Shown in pieces: positions 10,718 through 18,913 of a stretch of DNA of 64,000 bases. Positions within the stretch are counted from its first letter, which is position 1; each line of letters begins with the position of its first letter. The stretch is from Campylobacter concisus (GTDB taxonomy: Bacteria > Campylobacterota > Campylobacteria > Campylobacterales > Campylobacteraceae). The stretch is from positions 1,550,001-1,614,000 of the forward strand of contig NZ_CP060705.1 of assembly GCF_003048835.2 (NCBI RefSeq). Reading direction: 5' to 3'. A program made the position numbers and the translations under genes. A model generated the notes under the pieces. The model was not told the origin of the DNA. It did no database searches and saw only the letters and a program-made list of their open reading frames with translations.

Positions 10718-13354
10718 ATGAAAACACTTACGATTATTGATACTTTTGGCTTCTTTTTTAGGCTTTACTACGCTATGAGCGGGCTTAAAAACAGAGATGG
10801 CAAACCAAGTGGCATGATAAGTGGCTTTGCAAATTTTATAGCGAGCCTAAAAGATGAGTACCAAAGCGACTACCTCATCTTCGCACTTGATAGCAAAGGC
10901 AAGACCCTGCGCCATGAAATTTTGGGCGAGTACAAGGCAAACAGGAGCGAGCCGCCAGCTCAGCTAAAAGAGCAGCTGCCAGTTTGTATAGATATGATAG
11001 AAAAAATGGGGCTTTACAGTCTTAGCCGCGAGGGCTACGAGGCTGATGATATCATCGCAAGTGCGGTTAAAATTTGCAAAGATAAAGATATATTTGTGCG
11101 AATAGTCACGCACGATAAAGACCTTTACCAGCTCATAGAAGACGGCAAAGTGAGCATCTACAGCCCACAAAGCAAGATCGACCACGATAGCGCTAGCTGC
11201 TTTGAAAAGTATGGCGTCTATCCAGCTCAGGTGAGGGACTTTCTAGCCATCGCAGGAGACAGCTCAGACAATATCCCAGGTGTCAAAGGTATCGGCGCAG
11301 TGGGAGCTAAGAAGCTTTTGGCTGAGTATGGCAGCCTAGAGGGAATTTATGAAAATTTAGCCCTTCTTAGAAACGAGCGCACCAAAAATATGCTAGCAGC
11401 TGCAAGGGACGAGGCGTTTTTGAGCAAAAAGCTAGCCACGCTCTTTGATGACGCGATCACTTCGCTTGATCTTGAGCACTCTAAATTTCCAGAGCAAAAT
11501 CCTTTGATAAACATCTCAGAAATTTTAAAAGAGTACGATCTAAACAGGCTTCTTAAGAGCTTGCAAAAAGAGGAAAATGCTGAATTTAAACTTGGCTTTA
11601 GAGCAAATTTACTACTTGATGAAGCGAGTGTTGAGAAACTGCTTGCCGACATTACGCCTGAGACCATCGTCGCCTTTGACACCGAGACCACGGGCGTTGA
11701 TAGCAAGAGCGCAAAGATCGTTGGCTTTAGCTTTTGCTTTAACGACGAGGACGCCTACTACGTGCCAGTAGCTCACAACTACCTAGGCGCACCAAAGCAA
11801 ATAGGCCTAAAATTTGCCACTTGGGCGGTAGGACAAATTTACAAAGGCTGCGTGATCGGACAAAATTTAAAATATGACTTTGAGATAGTAAAAAACAACC
11901 TTGGGCTAAACCCGCCTGCAAATTTCAAAGATACAATGATCCTTGCGTGGCTTAGCGATCCAAACTCGAGCGTTGGCATGGATGCGCTAGCAAAGAGGCT
12001 CTATGACTATGACACGATCAAATTTGAAGATGTGGTCAAAAAGGAGCAAACTTTTGGCGATGTTCCACTAGAAAATGCCGCTAAATACGCCGCTGAGGAC
12101 GCTTGGATAACGCTTAAATTTTATAAAACCTTTCAAAACACGCTTGATAAAAATTTGCTAGACCTTGCCGACACGCACGAGTTTCCTTTTATCCTCACGC
12201 TTTTTGACATGGAGCAAAACGGCATCAAGATAAACGAAGCTAAGATGCAAAAGCTCATCCTTGAAAACGACACCAAACTAAAGGCGCTAACAAGTGAAAT
12301 TTACGAGCTAAGCGGCGAAAATTTTAATATAAACTCAGTAAAACAGCTTGGCGTTATACTTTTTGAGCATCTAAAACTTCCAACCAAAAAGAAGACAAAA
12401 ACAGGATATAGCACCGATGAGAGCGTGTTAGCTGAGCTTAAGGACGCTCATCCAGTGATCGAGAAAATTTTGGCTTACAGAGAGCTATATAAACTGCAAA
12501 GCACCTACTGCGAGCCACTTTTAGCGCTTGCGAAAAAGGATGATGGCTCTAGAATTTACACGAGCTTTTTGCAAACTGGCACGAGCACCGGGAGACTTTC
12601 AAGTAAAAATCCAAATTTACAAAATATCCCAGCTCGTGGCAGCCTCGCAAAGGACGTCAGAGAGTGCTTTGAGGCGCGCGAGGGGTATAGCTTTGTGGGG
12701 CTTGACTACAGCCAGATCGAGCTTAGACTGCTAGCTCACTTTAGCCGTGATCCTGCGCTTCTTGAGGCGTTTAAAAATGACGAGGATATCCACGCAAGGA
12801 CGGCTATTAGTATATTTGGTAGCAGTGACGGGCAAAATAGAGCCGTGGCAAAGAGTATAAATTTTGGCCTCATTTACGGCATGGGCTCAAGCAAGCTCGC
12901 AAATCAAGTAAATATCACAAGAGCCGAGGCAAAAGAGTATATAGAGCGCTATTTTAAGGCATTTGAGACGATCAAAGAGTTTTTGGAGAGCATAAAAATT
13001 TCAGCTAAAAACGAGGGCTTTGTGCAGACACTGCTTGGCAGAAGGCGCTACTTTGACTTTAAAAGTGCCACGCCTATGCAAATAGCTATGTTTGAGCGCG
13101 AGGCGGTAAATACGGTCTTTCAAGGCTCTGCGGCGGATCTTGTCAAGATGGCGATGGTAAAAGTTAGAGCAAATTTAGATGAAAACGCAAAAATGCTGCT
13201 TCAGATCCACGACGAGCTAATTTTCGAGGTCAAAGACGAATTTGCGCAGGAATTCGGAGAAACGACACAAAAGACGATGGAGGAAATTTACACGTTAAAT
13301 GTGCCACTTAAAACATCGCTAAATATCGCGAAAAACTGGGGCGAGTTAAAATAG
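10718..13354 (+). CDS. polA: DNA polymerase I
   Basis: An 878-residue repair and Okazaki-fragment polymerase. The 5' nuclease domain occupies residues 1-290 (GYEADDIIAS, THDKDLYQL). A 3'-5' exonuclease domain follows with an apparently intact first motif, FDTETTG, with Asp321 and Glu323. The polymerase domain has motif A DYSQIELR (Asp663), motif B KSINFGLIYGMG, and motif C QIHDELIFE. The ATG follows AGGATAGAGA. It is divergent from obgE and appears to be a single-gene transcript ending at the hairpin just downstream. Confidence 0.97.
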   Translation: MKTLTIIDTFGFFFRLYYAMSGLKNRDGKPSGMISGFANFIASLKDEYQSDYLIFALDSKGKTLRHEILGEYKANRSEPPAQLKEQLPVCIDMIEKMGLYSLSREGYEADDIIASAVKICKDKDIFVRIVTHDKDLYQLIEDGKVSIYSPQSKIDHDSASCFEKYGVYPAQVRDFLAIAGDSSDNIPGVKGIGAVGAKKLLAEYGSLEGIYENLALLRNERTKNMLAAARDEAFLSKKLATLFDDAITSLDLEHSKFPEQNPLINISEILKEYDLNRLLKSLQKEENAEFKLGFRANLLLDEASVEKLLADITPETIVAFDTETTGVDSKSAKIVGFSFCFNDEDAYYVPVAHNYLGAPKQIGLKFATWAVGQIYKGCVIGQNLKYDFEIVKNNLGLNPPANFKDTMILAWLSDPNSSVGMDALAKRLYDYDTIKFEDVVKKEQTFGDVPLENAAKYAAEDAWITLKFYKTFQNTLDKNLLDLADTHEFPFILTLFDMEQNGIKINEAKMQKLILENDTKLKALTSEIYELSGENFNINSVKQLGVILFEHLKLPTKKKTKTGYSTDESVLAELKDAHPVIEKILAYRELYKLQSTYCEPLLALAKKDDGSRIYTSFLQTGTSTGRLSSKNPNLQNIPARGSLAKDVRECFEAREGYSFVGLDYSQIELRLLAHFSRDPALLEAFKNDEDIHARTAISIFGSSDGQNRAVAKSINFGLIYGMGSSKLANQVNITRAEAKEYIERYFKAFETIKEFLESIKISAKNEGFVQTLLGRRRYFDFKSATPMQIAMFEREAVNTVFQGSAADLVKMAMVKVRANLDENAKMLLQIHDELIFEVKDEFAQEFGETTQKTMEEIYTLNVPLKTSLNIAKNWGELK

Positions 13355-13362
13355 AGCAATTT

Positions 13363-13396
13363 TGGCTAGCTCATTTAAATTTGAGCGAGCTAGTCA
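13363..13396 (+). terminator. Hairpin downstream of polA
   Basis: TGGCTAGCTC pairs with GAGCTAGTCA (one G-T pair) across a 14-base loop and is followed by AAATTTGATTTT. It lies between the convergent polA and DUF2809 genes and could act for polA. Confidence 0.5.
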
Positions 13397-13441
13397 AATT
13401 TGATTTTAAAATAAAAAACATATATGAATAGGTATTTAAAT

Positions 13442-13876
13442 TTACCATGCTTTGCTTTTTTGCATAGATAAATTTTCAAACAGATAAGCTAAAATGCAGC
13501 CAGCTAAGTAGCAAATAATGTCTGTCAAGTCAAATGTCCCACCAAAAATTATCCGTAATGTAGAGCTTTTCACATCTAAAATTTCAAGAATTTTGAGGTA
13601 TTGCGCGGCTTCTATAAAAAGTGAAATGATAAAGACAAAAATGGCTAAATTTATAGGAGCCACCCTAAATATAGCTCGCCCAAACGCATAAAGCATCGCA
13701 GTAGCTAGCACATCGCCAATATAATGTCTTATAAAACCACCTTTAATAAAAATCGCAATATAAATTTCCATCGCCAAAATAATAATGCCTATCACCGACC
13801 AGATTACTCTTTTATTTTGGCTAAATTTGCTTTTGTTTATAGATAAAGGTATCGCTTCTTTAGTATTTTCTCTCAA
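13442..13876 (-). CDS. DUF2809-type small integral membrane protein
   Basis: A 144-residue membrane protein with about four hydrophobic spans (roughly residues 24-45, 55-70, 75-95 and 115-135). The segment GGFIRHYIGDVLATAMLYAFGRAIFR resembles the DUF2809 family, whose biochemical role is not established. VanZ-like proteins are the main alternative. It is monocistronic, convergent to polA, and its start region is AT-rich with only a modest ribosome site. Family call from memory of the motif; function unknown. Confidence 0.6.
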   Translation of the reverse strand: MRENTKEAIPLSINKSKFSQNKRVIWSVIGIIILAMEIYIAIFIKGGFIRHYIGDVLATAMLYAFGRAIFRVAPINLAIFVFIISLFIEAAQYLKILEILDVKSSTLRIIFGGTFDLTDIICYLAGCILAYLFENLSMQKSKAW

Positions 13877-14210
13877 ATTTATCCTTTTAAATTTATCTTG
13901 CAGATTTTAACATAGATAAAAAATGCTTCTCAAATTTTAGAATTATATAAAAGAAAACTTAAATTTTTATATTAATAATTTTTAAAAACAAAGCATGAAA
14001 AATTTAGATTTTATAGTTTATACAAAGTAAAATTTATAAATTTAGAAAGAGTGACAATGATACAAAAAAATAGACCAAGAGGACCTATCAACAAGCTTTC
14101 AACTAATACAAAACTATCGCTTTTGTCAAATTAATCTTAAAATATAAGTTTAATCTCAATTCATAAGAGATATAATCAACATTAAATTTACATTTAACTT
14201 AGGAGGTTTC
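13877..14210. other. Gene-free intergenic region upstream of dcuB
   Basis: Very AT-rich spacer between the divergent DUF2809 gene and dcuB. It holds the dcuB -10 element and a possible 25-codon reading frame (14057-14134) that I do not call as a gene. Nothing else was recognised. Confidence 0.6.
14171..14176 (+). promoter_or_regulatory. Probable -10 element for dcuB
   Basis: TATAAT preceded by AGAGA, 35 bases before the dcuB ATG, with an AT-rich upstream stretch as usual in Campylobacter promoters. The gene also has a strong ribosome site (TAGGAGGTTTC). Confidence 0.55.
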
Positions 14211-15878
14211 ATGGATTTTCTCATGAATTTAAGTGAAGGCGTGCAGTTTGCTATCCAGCTTCTCATCGTCCTTATCTGTTTGTTCTACGGAGCTAAAAAA
14301 GGCGGTATAGCGCTTGGTATGCTAGGCGGTATCGGTCTTATAGTTTTAGTTTTTGGATTTAATATCGAGCCTGGTAAGCCTGCTATCGATGTTATGCTAA
14401 CCATTTTAGCCGTTGTTGTGGCTAGTGCTACACTTCAAGCTAGTGGTGGTCTTGACGTTATGCTTCAAATAGCAGAAACCATACTTAGAAAAAATCCAAA
14501 ATATGTAAGTATCCTAGCTCCATTTGTAACATGTACGCTTACTATTTTATGCGGAACTGGACACGTTGTTTATACTGTGCTTCCTATCGTTTATGACATC
14601 GCTATCAAAAACGGCATCCGCCCAGAGCGTCCTATGGCTGCAAGCTCAATAGCTTCGCAAATGGGTATCATCGCTAGCCCAGTTTCAGTCGCTGTTGTAA
14701 CCCTTACTAGCTTTCTTATCAACGCTAAAACTCACTTAGCTGGTTTTGATGGATACTTAGACCTTTTAAAGATCACTATCCCATCAACATTTTGTGGCGT
14801 TTTGGCGATAGGTATTTTTAGCTGGTTTAGAGGCAAAGACCTTGATAAAGACGAAGTCTTTCAAGCAAAACTTCAAGATCCTGAGTTTAAAAAATACGTT
14901 TATGGCGATAGCGCAACACTTCTAGGCAAAAAACTTCCTATGCACCAATGGGCTGCAATGTGGATATTTTTAGGCTCTATCCTTGTAGTCGCACTTCTTG
15001 GATACTTTAAAGATCTTCGCCCAAGCTGGACTACTTATAAAGACGCAACAGTCGTTCAAGTAATAGCAAACCTTCCAACTGAGCAAAAAGTCTTAAAAAC
15101 CTTAAAGATCAAAGACGCCAGCATCCAAACAGAAGCTGCTGAGCTAAAAGTTTCAAACGATAAGTTAAACTCAAATCAAAAAGCTCAATCAGTGAAAATT
15201 GTCGGCAAAGACGGCACACAAACTCTTACTCGCACAGCTGATGGTGCAGTAACATATATAAATGAAAAAGGTGCAAAAGAGGAATTTCAAGGCGCTTATA
15301 TTAACATAAGCAACAAACTAGCCTCTTCAAAGAGCCTAAGCATGGTTCATGTTATCCAAATTTTCATGCTTTTAACTGGCGCTATAATATTGATATTTAC
15401 TCCAACAGATGCTAGCAAGATCGGCAAAAATGAGATCTTTAGATCAGGTATGATCGCGCTTGTTGCGGTATTTGGTATCTCTTGGATGGCTGAGACTATG
15501 TTTGCAGTACATACTCCGATGATGAAAGAAGCGCTTGGTGGCATCGTAAAAGAGCATCCTTGGACCTATGCGGTTATGCTACTTATCATCTCTAAATTTG
15601 TTAACTCTCAAGCTGCAGCCTTGGTTGCATTCGTGCCATTAGCACTAAACATCGACGTTAACCCTGCTGTAATCCTAGCCTTTGCGCCAGCTTGCTATGG
15701 ATACTACATCCTACCAACATACCCAAGCGACCTTGCGGCTATTCAGTTTGACAGAAGTGGCACGACACACATTGGTAAATTTGTTATCAACCACAGCTTC
15801 ATATTCCCAGGCCTTATCGGCGTTATAGTCTCTTGTATATTTGGCTATATCTTCGCTACTGCATTTGGCTATCTATAA
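14211..15878 (+). CDS. dcuB: Anaerobic C4-dicarboxylate transporter, DcuA/DcuB family, with an extra loop
   Basis: A 555-residue inner-membrane transporter of the Dcu family, which exchanges fumarate, aspartate or malate for succinate during fumarate respiration. Long stretches match E. coli DcuB as I remember it ([54 protein letters not shown]). The family is usually about 440 residues. The excess is a hydrophilic segment at residues ~272-372, rich in K, T, N and S, placed between two membrane helices where other DcuB proteins have a few residues (LRPS...SLSM). The gene is monocistronic and ends at a strong bidirectional hairpin. DcuA versus DcuB cannot be settled by eye. Confidence 0.88.
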   Translation: MDFLMNLSEGVQFAIQLLIVLICLFYGAKKGGIALGMLGGIGLIVLVFGFNIEPGKPAIDVMLTILAVVVASATLQASGGLDVMLQIAETILRKNPKYVSILAPFVTCTLTILCGTGHVVYTVLPIVYDIAIKNGIRPERPMAASSIASQMGIIASPVSVAVVTLTSFLINAKTHLAGFDGYLDLLKITIPSTFCGVLAIGIFSWFRGKDLDKDEVFQAKLQDPEFKKYVYGDSATLLGKKLPMHQWAAMWIFLGSILVVALLGYFKDLRPSWTTYKDATVVQVIANLPTEQKVLKTLKIKDASIQTEAAELKVSNDKLNSNQKAQSVKIVGKDGTQTLTRTADGAVTYINEKGAKEEFQGAYINISNKLASSKSLSMVHVIQIFMLLTGAIILIFTPTDASKIGKNEIFRSGMIALVAVFGISWMAETMFAVHTPMMKEALGGIVKEHPWTYAVMLLIISKFVNSQAAALVAFVPLALNIDVNPAVILAFAPACYGYYILPTYPSDLAAIQFDRSGTTHIGKFVINHSFIFPGLIGVIVSCIFGYIFATAFGYL

Positions 15879-15893
15879 TAGATAAATTTCTTG

Positions 15894-15920
15894 CTACCCT
15901 TTGGTGGCAAGAAATTTCTT
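15894..15920. terminator. Bidirectional terminator between dcuB and flhB
   Basis: AAATTTCTTGCTACC pairs with GGTGGCAAGAAATTT around a CTTT loop, a 15-base-pair stem with one wobble pair. It lies between the convergent stops of dcuB (15878) and flhB (15923), and the A/T ends supply a T tract on both strands. Confidence 0.85.
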
Positions 15921-15922
15921 CA

Positions 15923-16996
15923 TCAAAGTTTATCTTGAAATTTCTGCTTATTACTCATATAAACAAAGCTTAGCACTTCAGCCACAGCCCTAAAAAGATG
16001 CGCTGGTATCGTATCATCGACCTCACAAACTCTATAAAGTTCCCTTGCAAGAGGTGGATTTTCATAAATTTGCACTCCGTTTTCAACCGCTACCTTTTTT
16101 ATCTGAAGCGCTAAAAAATCAACCCCTTTAGCAAGTATTATCGGTGCCTCGTCACGGCTCTTATCGTATCTGATCGCCACGGCGTAATGAGTTGGGTTTG
16201 TGATGACGACGTCAGCTTGTGGGATGTTTTGCATCATTCGTCGTTTGGCTGCACGCATTTGCGCTTGGCGGATCCTGCCTTTTACCTGCGGGTCACCCTC
16301 CATCTGCTTGTACTCGTCCTTGATCTCTTGCTTGCTCATGCGAAGATCCTTAAAATACTGAAAACGCACGATAAGCAAGTCAGCAAGACCGATCACAAAA
16401 AGTATAAAAAGCATAACACTAACTAGGATGATGAGTTTCTCTTTTAGCCACGCAAGCTGGTCAAACATAGAAAAAAATAGCGTGTGTGGAAGCTCTTTGA
16501 TAAACTGCAAGAAAAAGTAAAATCCAACTCCAAAGACGATGCTTACTTTAACGACGATCTTGACGCTCTCGATCGCCTTTTTCATAGAAAATAAATTTTT
16601 TAGCCCTTTTAGTGGATTTATCTTGCCAAAATTTGGCGTTATGGGCTTTGTGGTAAATATAAAACCAAACTGCATTACATTTGCGATTATGCCGGCAACC
16701 GCGACGCAGATGCAAACTGGCAGGATCATCAAAAGCGCCCTGCCAAAGGTATTTACAACGATCATCTTTACCGTTGGCAAGGTCAGTGGCTGACCGATAA
16801 ATTTAGAGTAGTAGATGTAAAGCGAGATGACCTGATCTTTCATGAAATTTAGCATAGCAAGCAACACACCAATAGCGATAACTAGGGTCACGAAGCCTGA
16901 TAGGTCCTGACTTTTGGGGACGTTGCCGTCCTTACGGGAGTCTTCTATCTTTTTGGGGGTCGCTTCTTCGGTTTTTTCCTGATCTTCGCCTGCCAT
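15923..16996 (-). CDS. flhB: Flagellar type III export protein FlhB
   Basis: A 357-residue inner-membrane gate protein of the flagellar export apparatus that switches export from rod/hook to filament substrates. Four membrane spans fill residues ~35-205, and the cytoplasmic domain contains the self-cleavage motif NPTH at residues 267-270 in ADVVITNPTHYAVAIRYD. I start at the ATG at 16996 (MAGEDQEKTEEATPKK), preceded by AGGAC; the 14 residues upstream are not FlhB-like. It is divergent from the next gene and apparently not in a larger flagellar operon here. Confidence 0.96.
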   Translation of the reverse strand: MAGEDQEKTEEATPKKIEDSRKDGNVPKSQDLSGFVTLVIAIGVLLAMLNFMKDQVISLYIYYSKFIGQPLTLPTVKMIVVNTFGRALLMILPVCICVAVAGIIANVMQFGFIFTTKPITPNFGKINPLKGLKNLFSMKKAIESVKIVVKVSIVFGVGFYFFLQFIKELPHTLFFSMFDQLAWLKEKLIILVSVMLFILFVIGLADLLIVRFQYFKDLRMSKQEIKDEYKQMEGDPQVKGRIRQAQMRAAKRRMMQNIPQADVVITNPTHYAVAIRYDKSRDEAPIILAKGVDFLALQIKKVAVENGVQIYENPPLARELYRVCEVDDTIPAHLFRAVAEVLSFVYMSNKQKFQDKL

Positions 16997-17140
16997 TTTT
17001 GTCCTAGGGGTGCTTAAATTTGGGGCGATTATAGCCAAAATGCGGTTAAAATATCCGCTAAATTTAACTTTTTGTGGGCCAAAAAACTAAGCCATTTTAG
17101 GCGTTTTTGGCTAAAATTAGCAAAAATAAGGAGAGGTAAA

Positions 17141-18103
17141 ATGTCATTTTTAGAAAGCTTGTTTAACATTTTTAGAGCCAAAAAACCACCAAAAAGCGAT
17201 GAAGAGCTACTTTTAGACGAGTACGCAAGCATTTACGCCGAGATAAAAGAAAAAAATTTAGACGAATACGACTTTTTATGTGAGCTCATACGATTACTCT
17301 CTTTTTCAAGAGCCAGACGCTACGACTTTTGCCTTGAAAAGTGTCTAGCTGATGGCGACGCCGAGGCACTAAATGATCTCATTTTTCAATACGCTAAGCT
17401 AAATTTACTCCCAGGATGCAGCGGTGGATATGACCAGTGTGAGAAGCTCATACCGGCATTTTTTGCTATCGCTTGTGGCAACACAGATAGCATGGCAAGT
17501 ATCTTTCCAAAAGGCCTGCCACCTAGCAAAAACGGCTATAAATTTCTATGTGTTATGCATGATCTGCTCACGGCGATGCTTTGGCAAGATGAAAATTTAC
17601 TTGACCCTGCCATAGAAAAAGCACGCGCTTTTGCAGAGTCCAAAAAGCCAGCAAACGAAAGAGAGGCGGTTAAATTTGTACTAGCCTTACATGAAAAAGA
17701 TACGGCTGCCATGAGCGAGCATTTGCAGAAATTTTGCTCCACTTTTGGCAGGACAGATGCGCCTAAATTTGAAAAACGCCTCTACATTTTTGCGCATGGA
17801 CTTCACGCTTTGGCGCGCTACTTTTTACCGCTTGAACTCTTTAAAGAGATAAAGCTACCAAAAAATGAAAATTTCAGTAAATTTTACGCACAAAGGCTCT
17901 TTCAAAATGAAATTCCCAAGCCAAAACTTTATTTTGTTTTTCCGCCTGAGCTTGAACTAATAAATGTGATCTTAAGCGCACCAGTAGCCAAAACGCTGAT
18001 ATATCAGCCACATTTGCCAAATGACAAAACATTTTTCTTAGATCATACATCTATGATAAGAAATTTAGCTGACGAGATCGTAAGATCAGGGGCATTAAAG
18101 TAG
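17141..18103 (+). CDS. Conserved hypothetical protein, 320 residues
   Basis: I do not recognise this protein. It is probably cytoplasmic: no signal peptide or membrane span, a charged alpha-helical N-terminus (SFLESLFNIFRAKKPPKSDEE), and several cysteines scattered through residues 48-100. The start at 17141 is chosen because AAGGAGAGGTAAA directly precedes the ATG; a longer frame begins at 17072 but adds residues that overlap the flhB promoter region. Base and codon use are like its neighbours, so it is probably native. It stands alone between divergent flhB and rplU. Confidence 0.75.
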   Translation: MSFLESLFNIFRAKKPPKSDEELLLDEYASIYAEIKEKNLDEYDFLCELIRLLSFSRARRYDFCLEKCLADGDAEALNDLIFQYAKLNLLPGCSGGYDQCEKLIPAFFAIACGNTDSMASIFPKGLPPSKNGYKFLCVMHDLLTAMLWQDENLLDPAIEKARAFAESKKPANEREAVKFVLALHEKDTAAMSEHLQKFCSTFGRTDAPKFEKRLYIFAHGLHALARYFLPLELFKEIKLPKNENFSKFYAQRLFQNEIPKPKLYFVFPPELELINVILSAPVAKTLIYQPHLPNDKTFFLDHTSMIRNLADEIVRSGALK

Positions 18104-18209
18104 AATTTATAAACTTTTAGCTAATATTCACACCTTACAACCAACAAAGCTCCATAAATCTTTTGCAAAAAAGTGCTTTTTGGTCTTACCAAATTTAGAA
18201 AGGTAGAGT

Positions 18210-18524
18210 ATGTCAAAATACGCTATATTTAAGCATGGTGGTAAGCAATATCGTGTTAGCGAGGGCGAGTTCCTTAAGCTAGATCACTTTAGCGCTGAAG
18301 CTAAATCAACCGTTGAGATTACAGAAGTTTTAGCTGTAAACGACGGCGAAGTAAAGGTAGGTGCGCCATTTGTTAAGGGTGCAAAAGTTGTTCTTGAGGT
18401 CGTTAATGAAGGCAAAGACAAAAAAGTAGTTATCTACAAAAAACGCAGACGTAAAGACTCAAAACTAAAACGCGGCTTTAGAAGACAATTTACACGTGTA
18501 AAAGTCGTAAGTATCGCAGCTTAA
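18210..18524 (+). CDS. rplU: 50S ribosomal protein L21
   Basis: A 104-residue L21 with the standard start [20 protein letters not shown] and the C-terminal [23 protein letters not shown] basic region that contacts 23S rRNA. The ATG follows AGAAAGGTAGAGT. It is paired with rpmA 11 bases downstream, the universal arrangement; obgE, which often follows, is displaced to the left of the window. Confidence 0.98.
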   Translation: MSKYAIFKHGGKQYRVSEGEFLKLDHFSAEAKSTVEITEVLAVNDGEVKVGAPFVKGAKVVLEVVNEGKDKKVVIYKKRRRKDSKLKRGFRRQFTRVKVVSIAA

Positions 18525-18535
18525 GGAGATAAGAT

Positions 18536-18793
18536 ATGGCACACAAAAAAGGTCAAGGTTCAACCCAAAATAACCGTGATAGTATCGGACGCCGATTAGG
18601 TGTTAAGAAATTTGGTGGCGAGTTCGTTCGTGCTGGAAATATAATCATCCGCCAAAGAGGAACAGCAACTCACGCTGGAAATAACGTAGGTCTTGGCAAA
18701 GATCACACTATTTTTGCATTAGTCGATGGCTTTGTAAAATTTGAAAGACTTGATAAAAACAGAAAAAAAGTATCTGTTTATCCAGCTGCATAA
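18536..18793 (+). CDS. rpmA: 50S ribosomal protein L27
   Basis: An 85-residue L27 whose N-terminus reaches into the peptidyl-transferase centre. It begins [16 protein letters not shown] with the typical GQGST and the later [20 protein letters not shown]. No extended N-terminal cleavage sequence like that of Firmicutes is present. It is second of the two-gene rplU-rpmA operon and ends at a strong hairpin terminator. Confidence 0.98.
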   Translation: MAHKKGQGSTQNNRDSIGRRLGVKKFGGEFVRAGNIIIRQRGTATHAGNNVGLGKDHTIFALVDGFVKFERLDKNRKKVSVYPAA

Positions 18794-18797
18794 TCCC

Positions 18798-18818
18798 AGG
18801 GGCATTCGCCCCTTTTTC
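18798..18818 (+). terminator. Rho-independent terminator of rplU-rpmA
   Basis: AGGGGC pairs with GCCCCT around ATTC and is followed by TTTTTCTTTTT, five bases after the rpmA stop. A textbook intrinsic terminator. Confidence 0.92.
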
Positions 18819-18913
18819 TTTTTAAATCTACTAAAAATTTAACAAATTTAATTTATCTTACTTATTATATATAGCTTGGCATTTTAGACAAACACCAAAC
18901 TATTAAATTTATT

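Noticed and set aside
14057-14134. A 25-codon frame (MIQKNRPRGPINKL...) upstream of dcuB, possible leader peptide
   Set aside because: Weak ribosome site, no regulatory codon run, no terminator/antiterminator pair downstream; probably chance.
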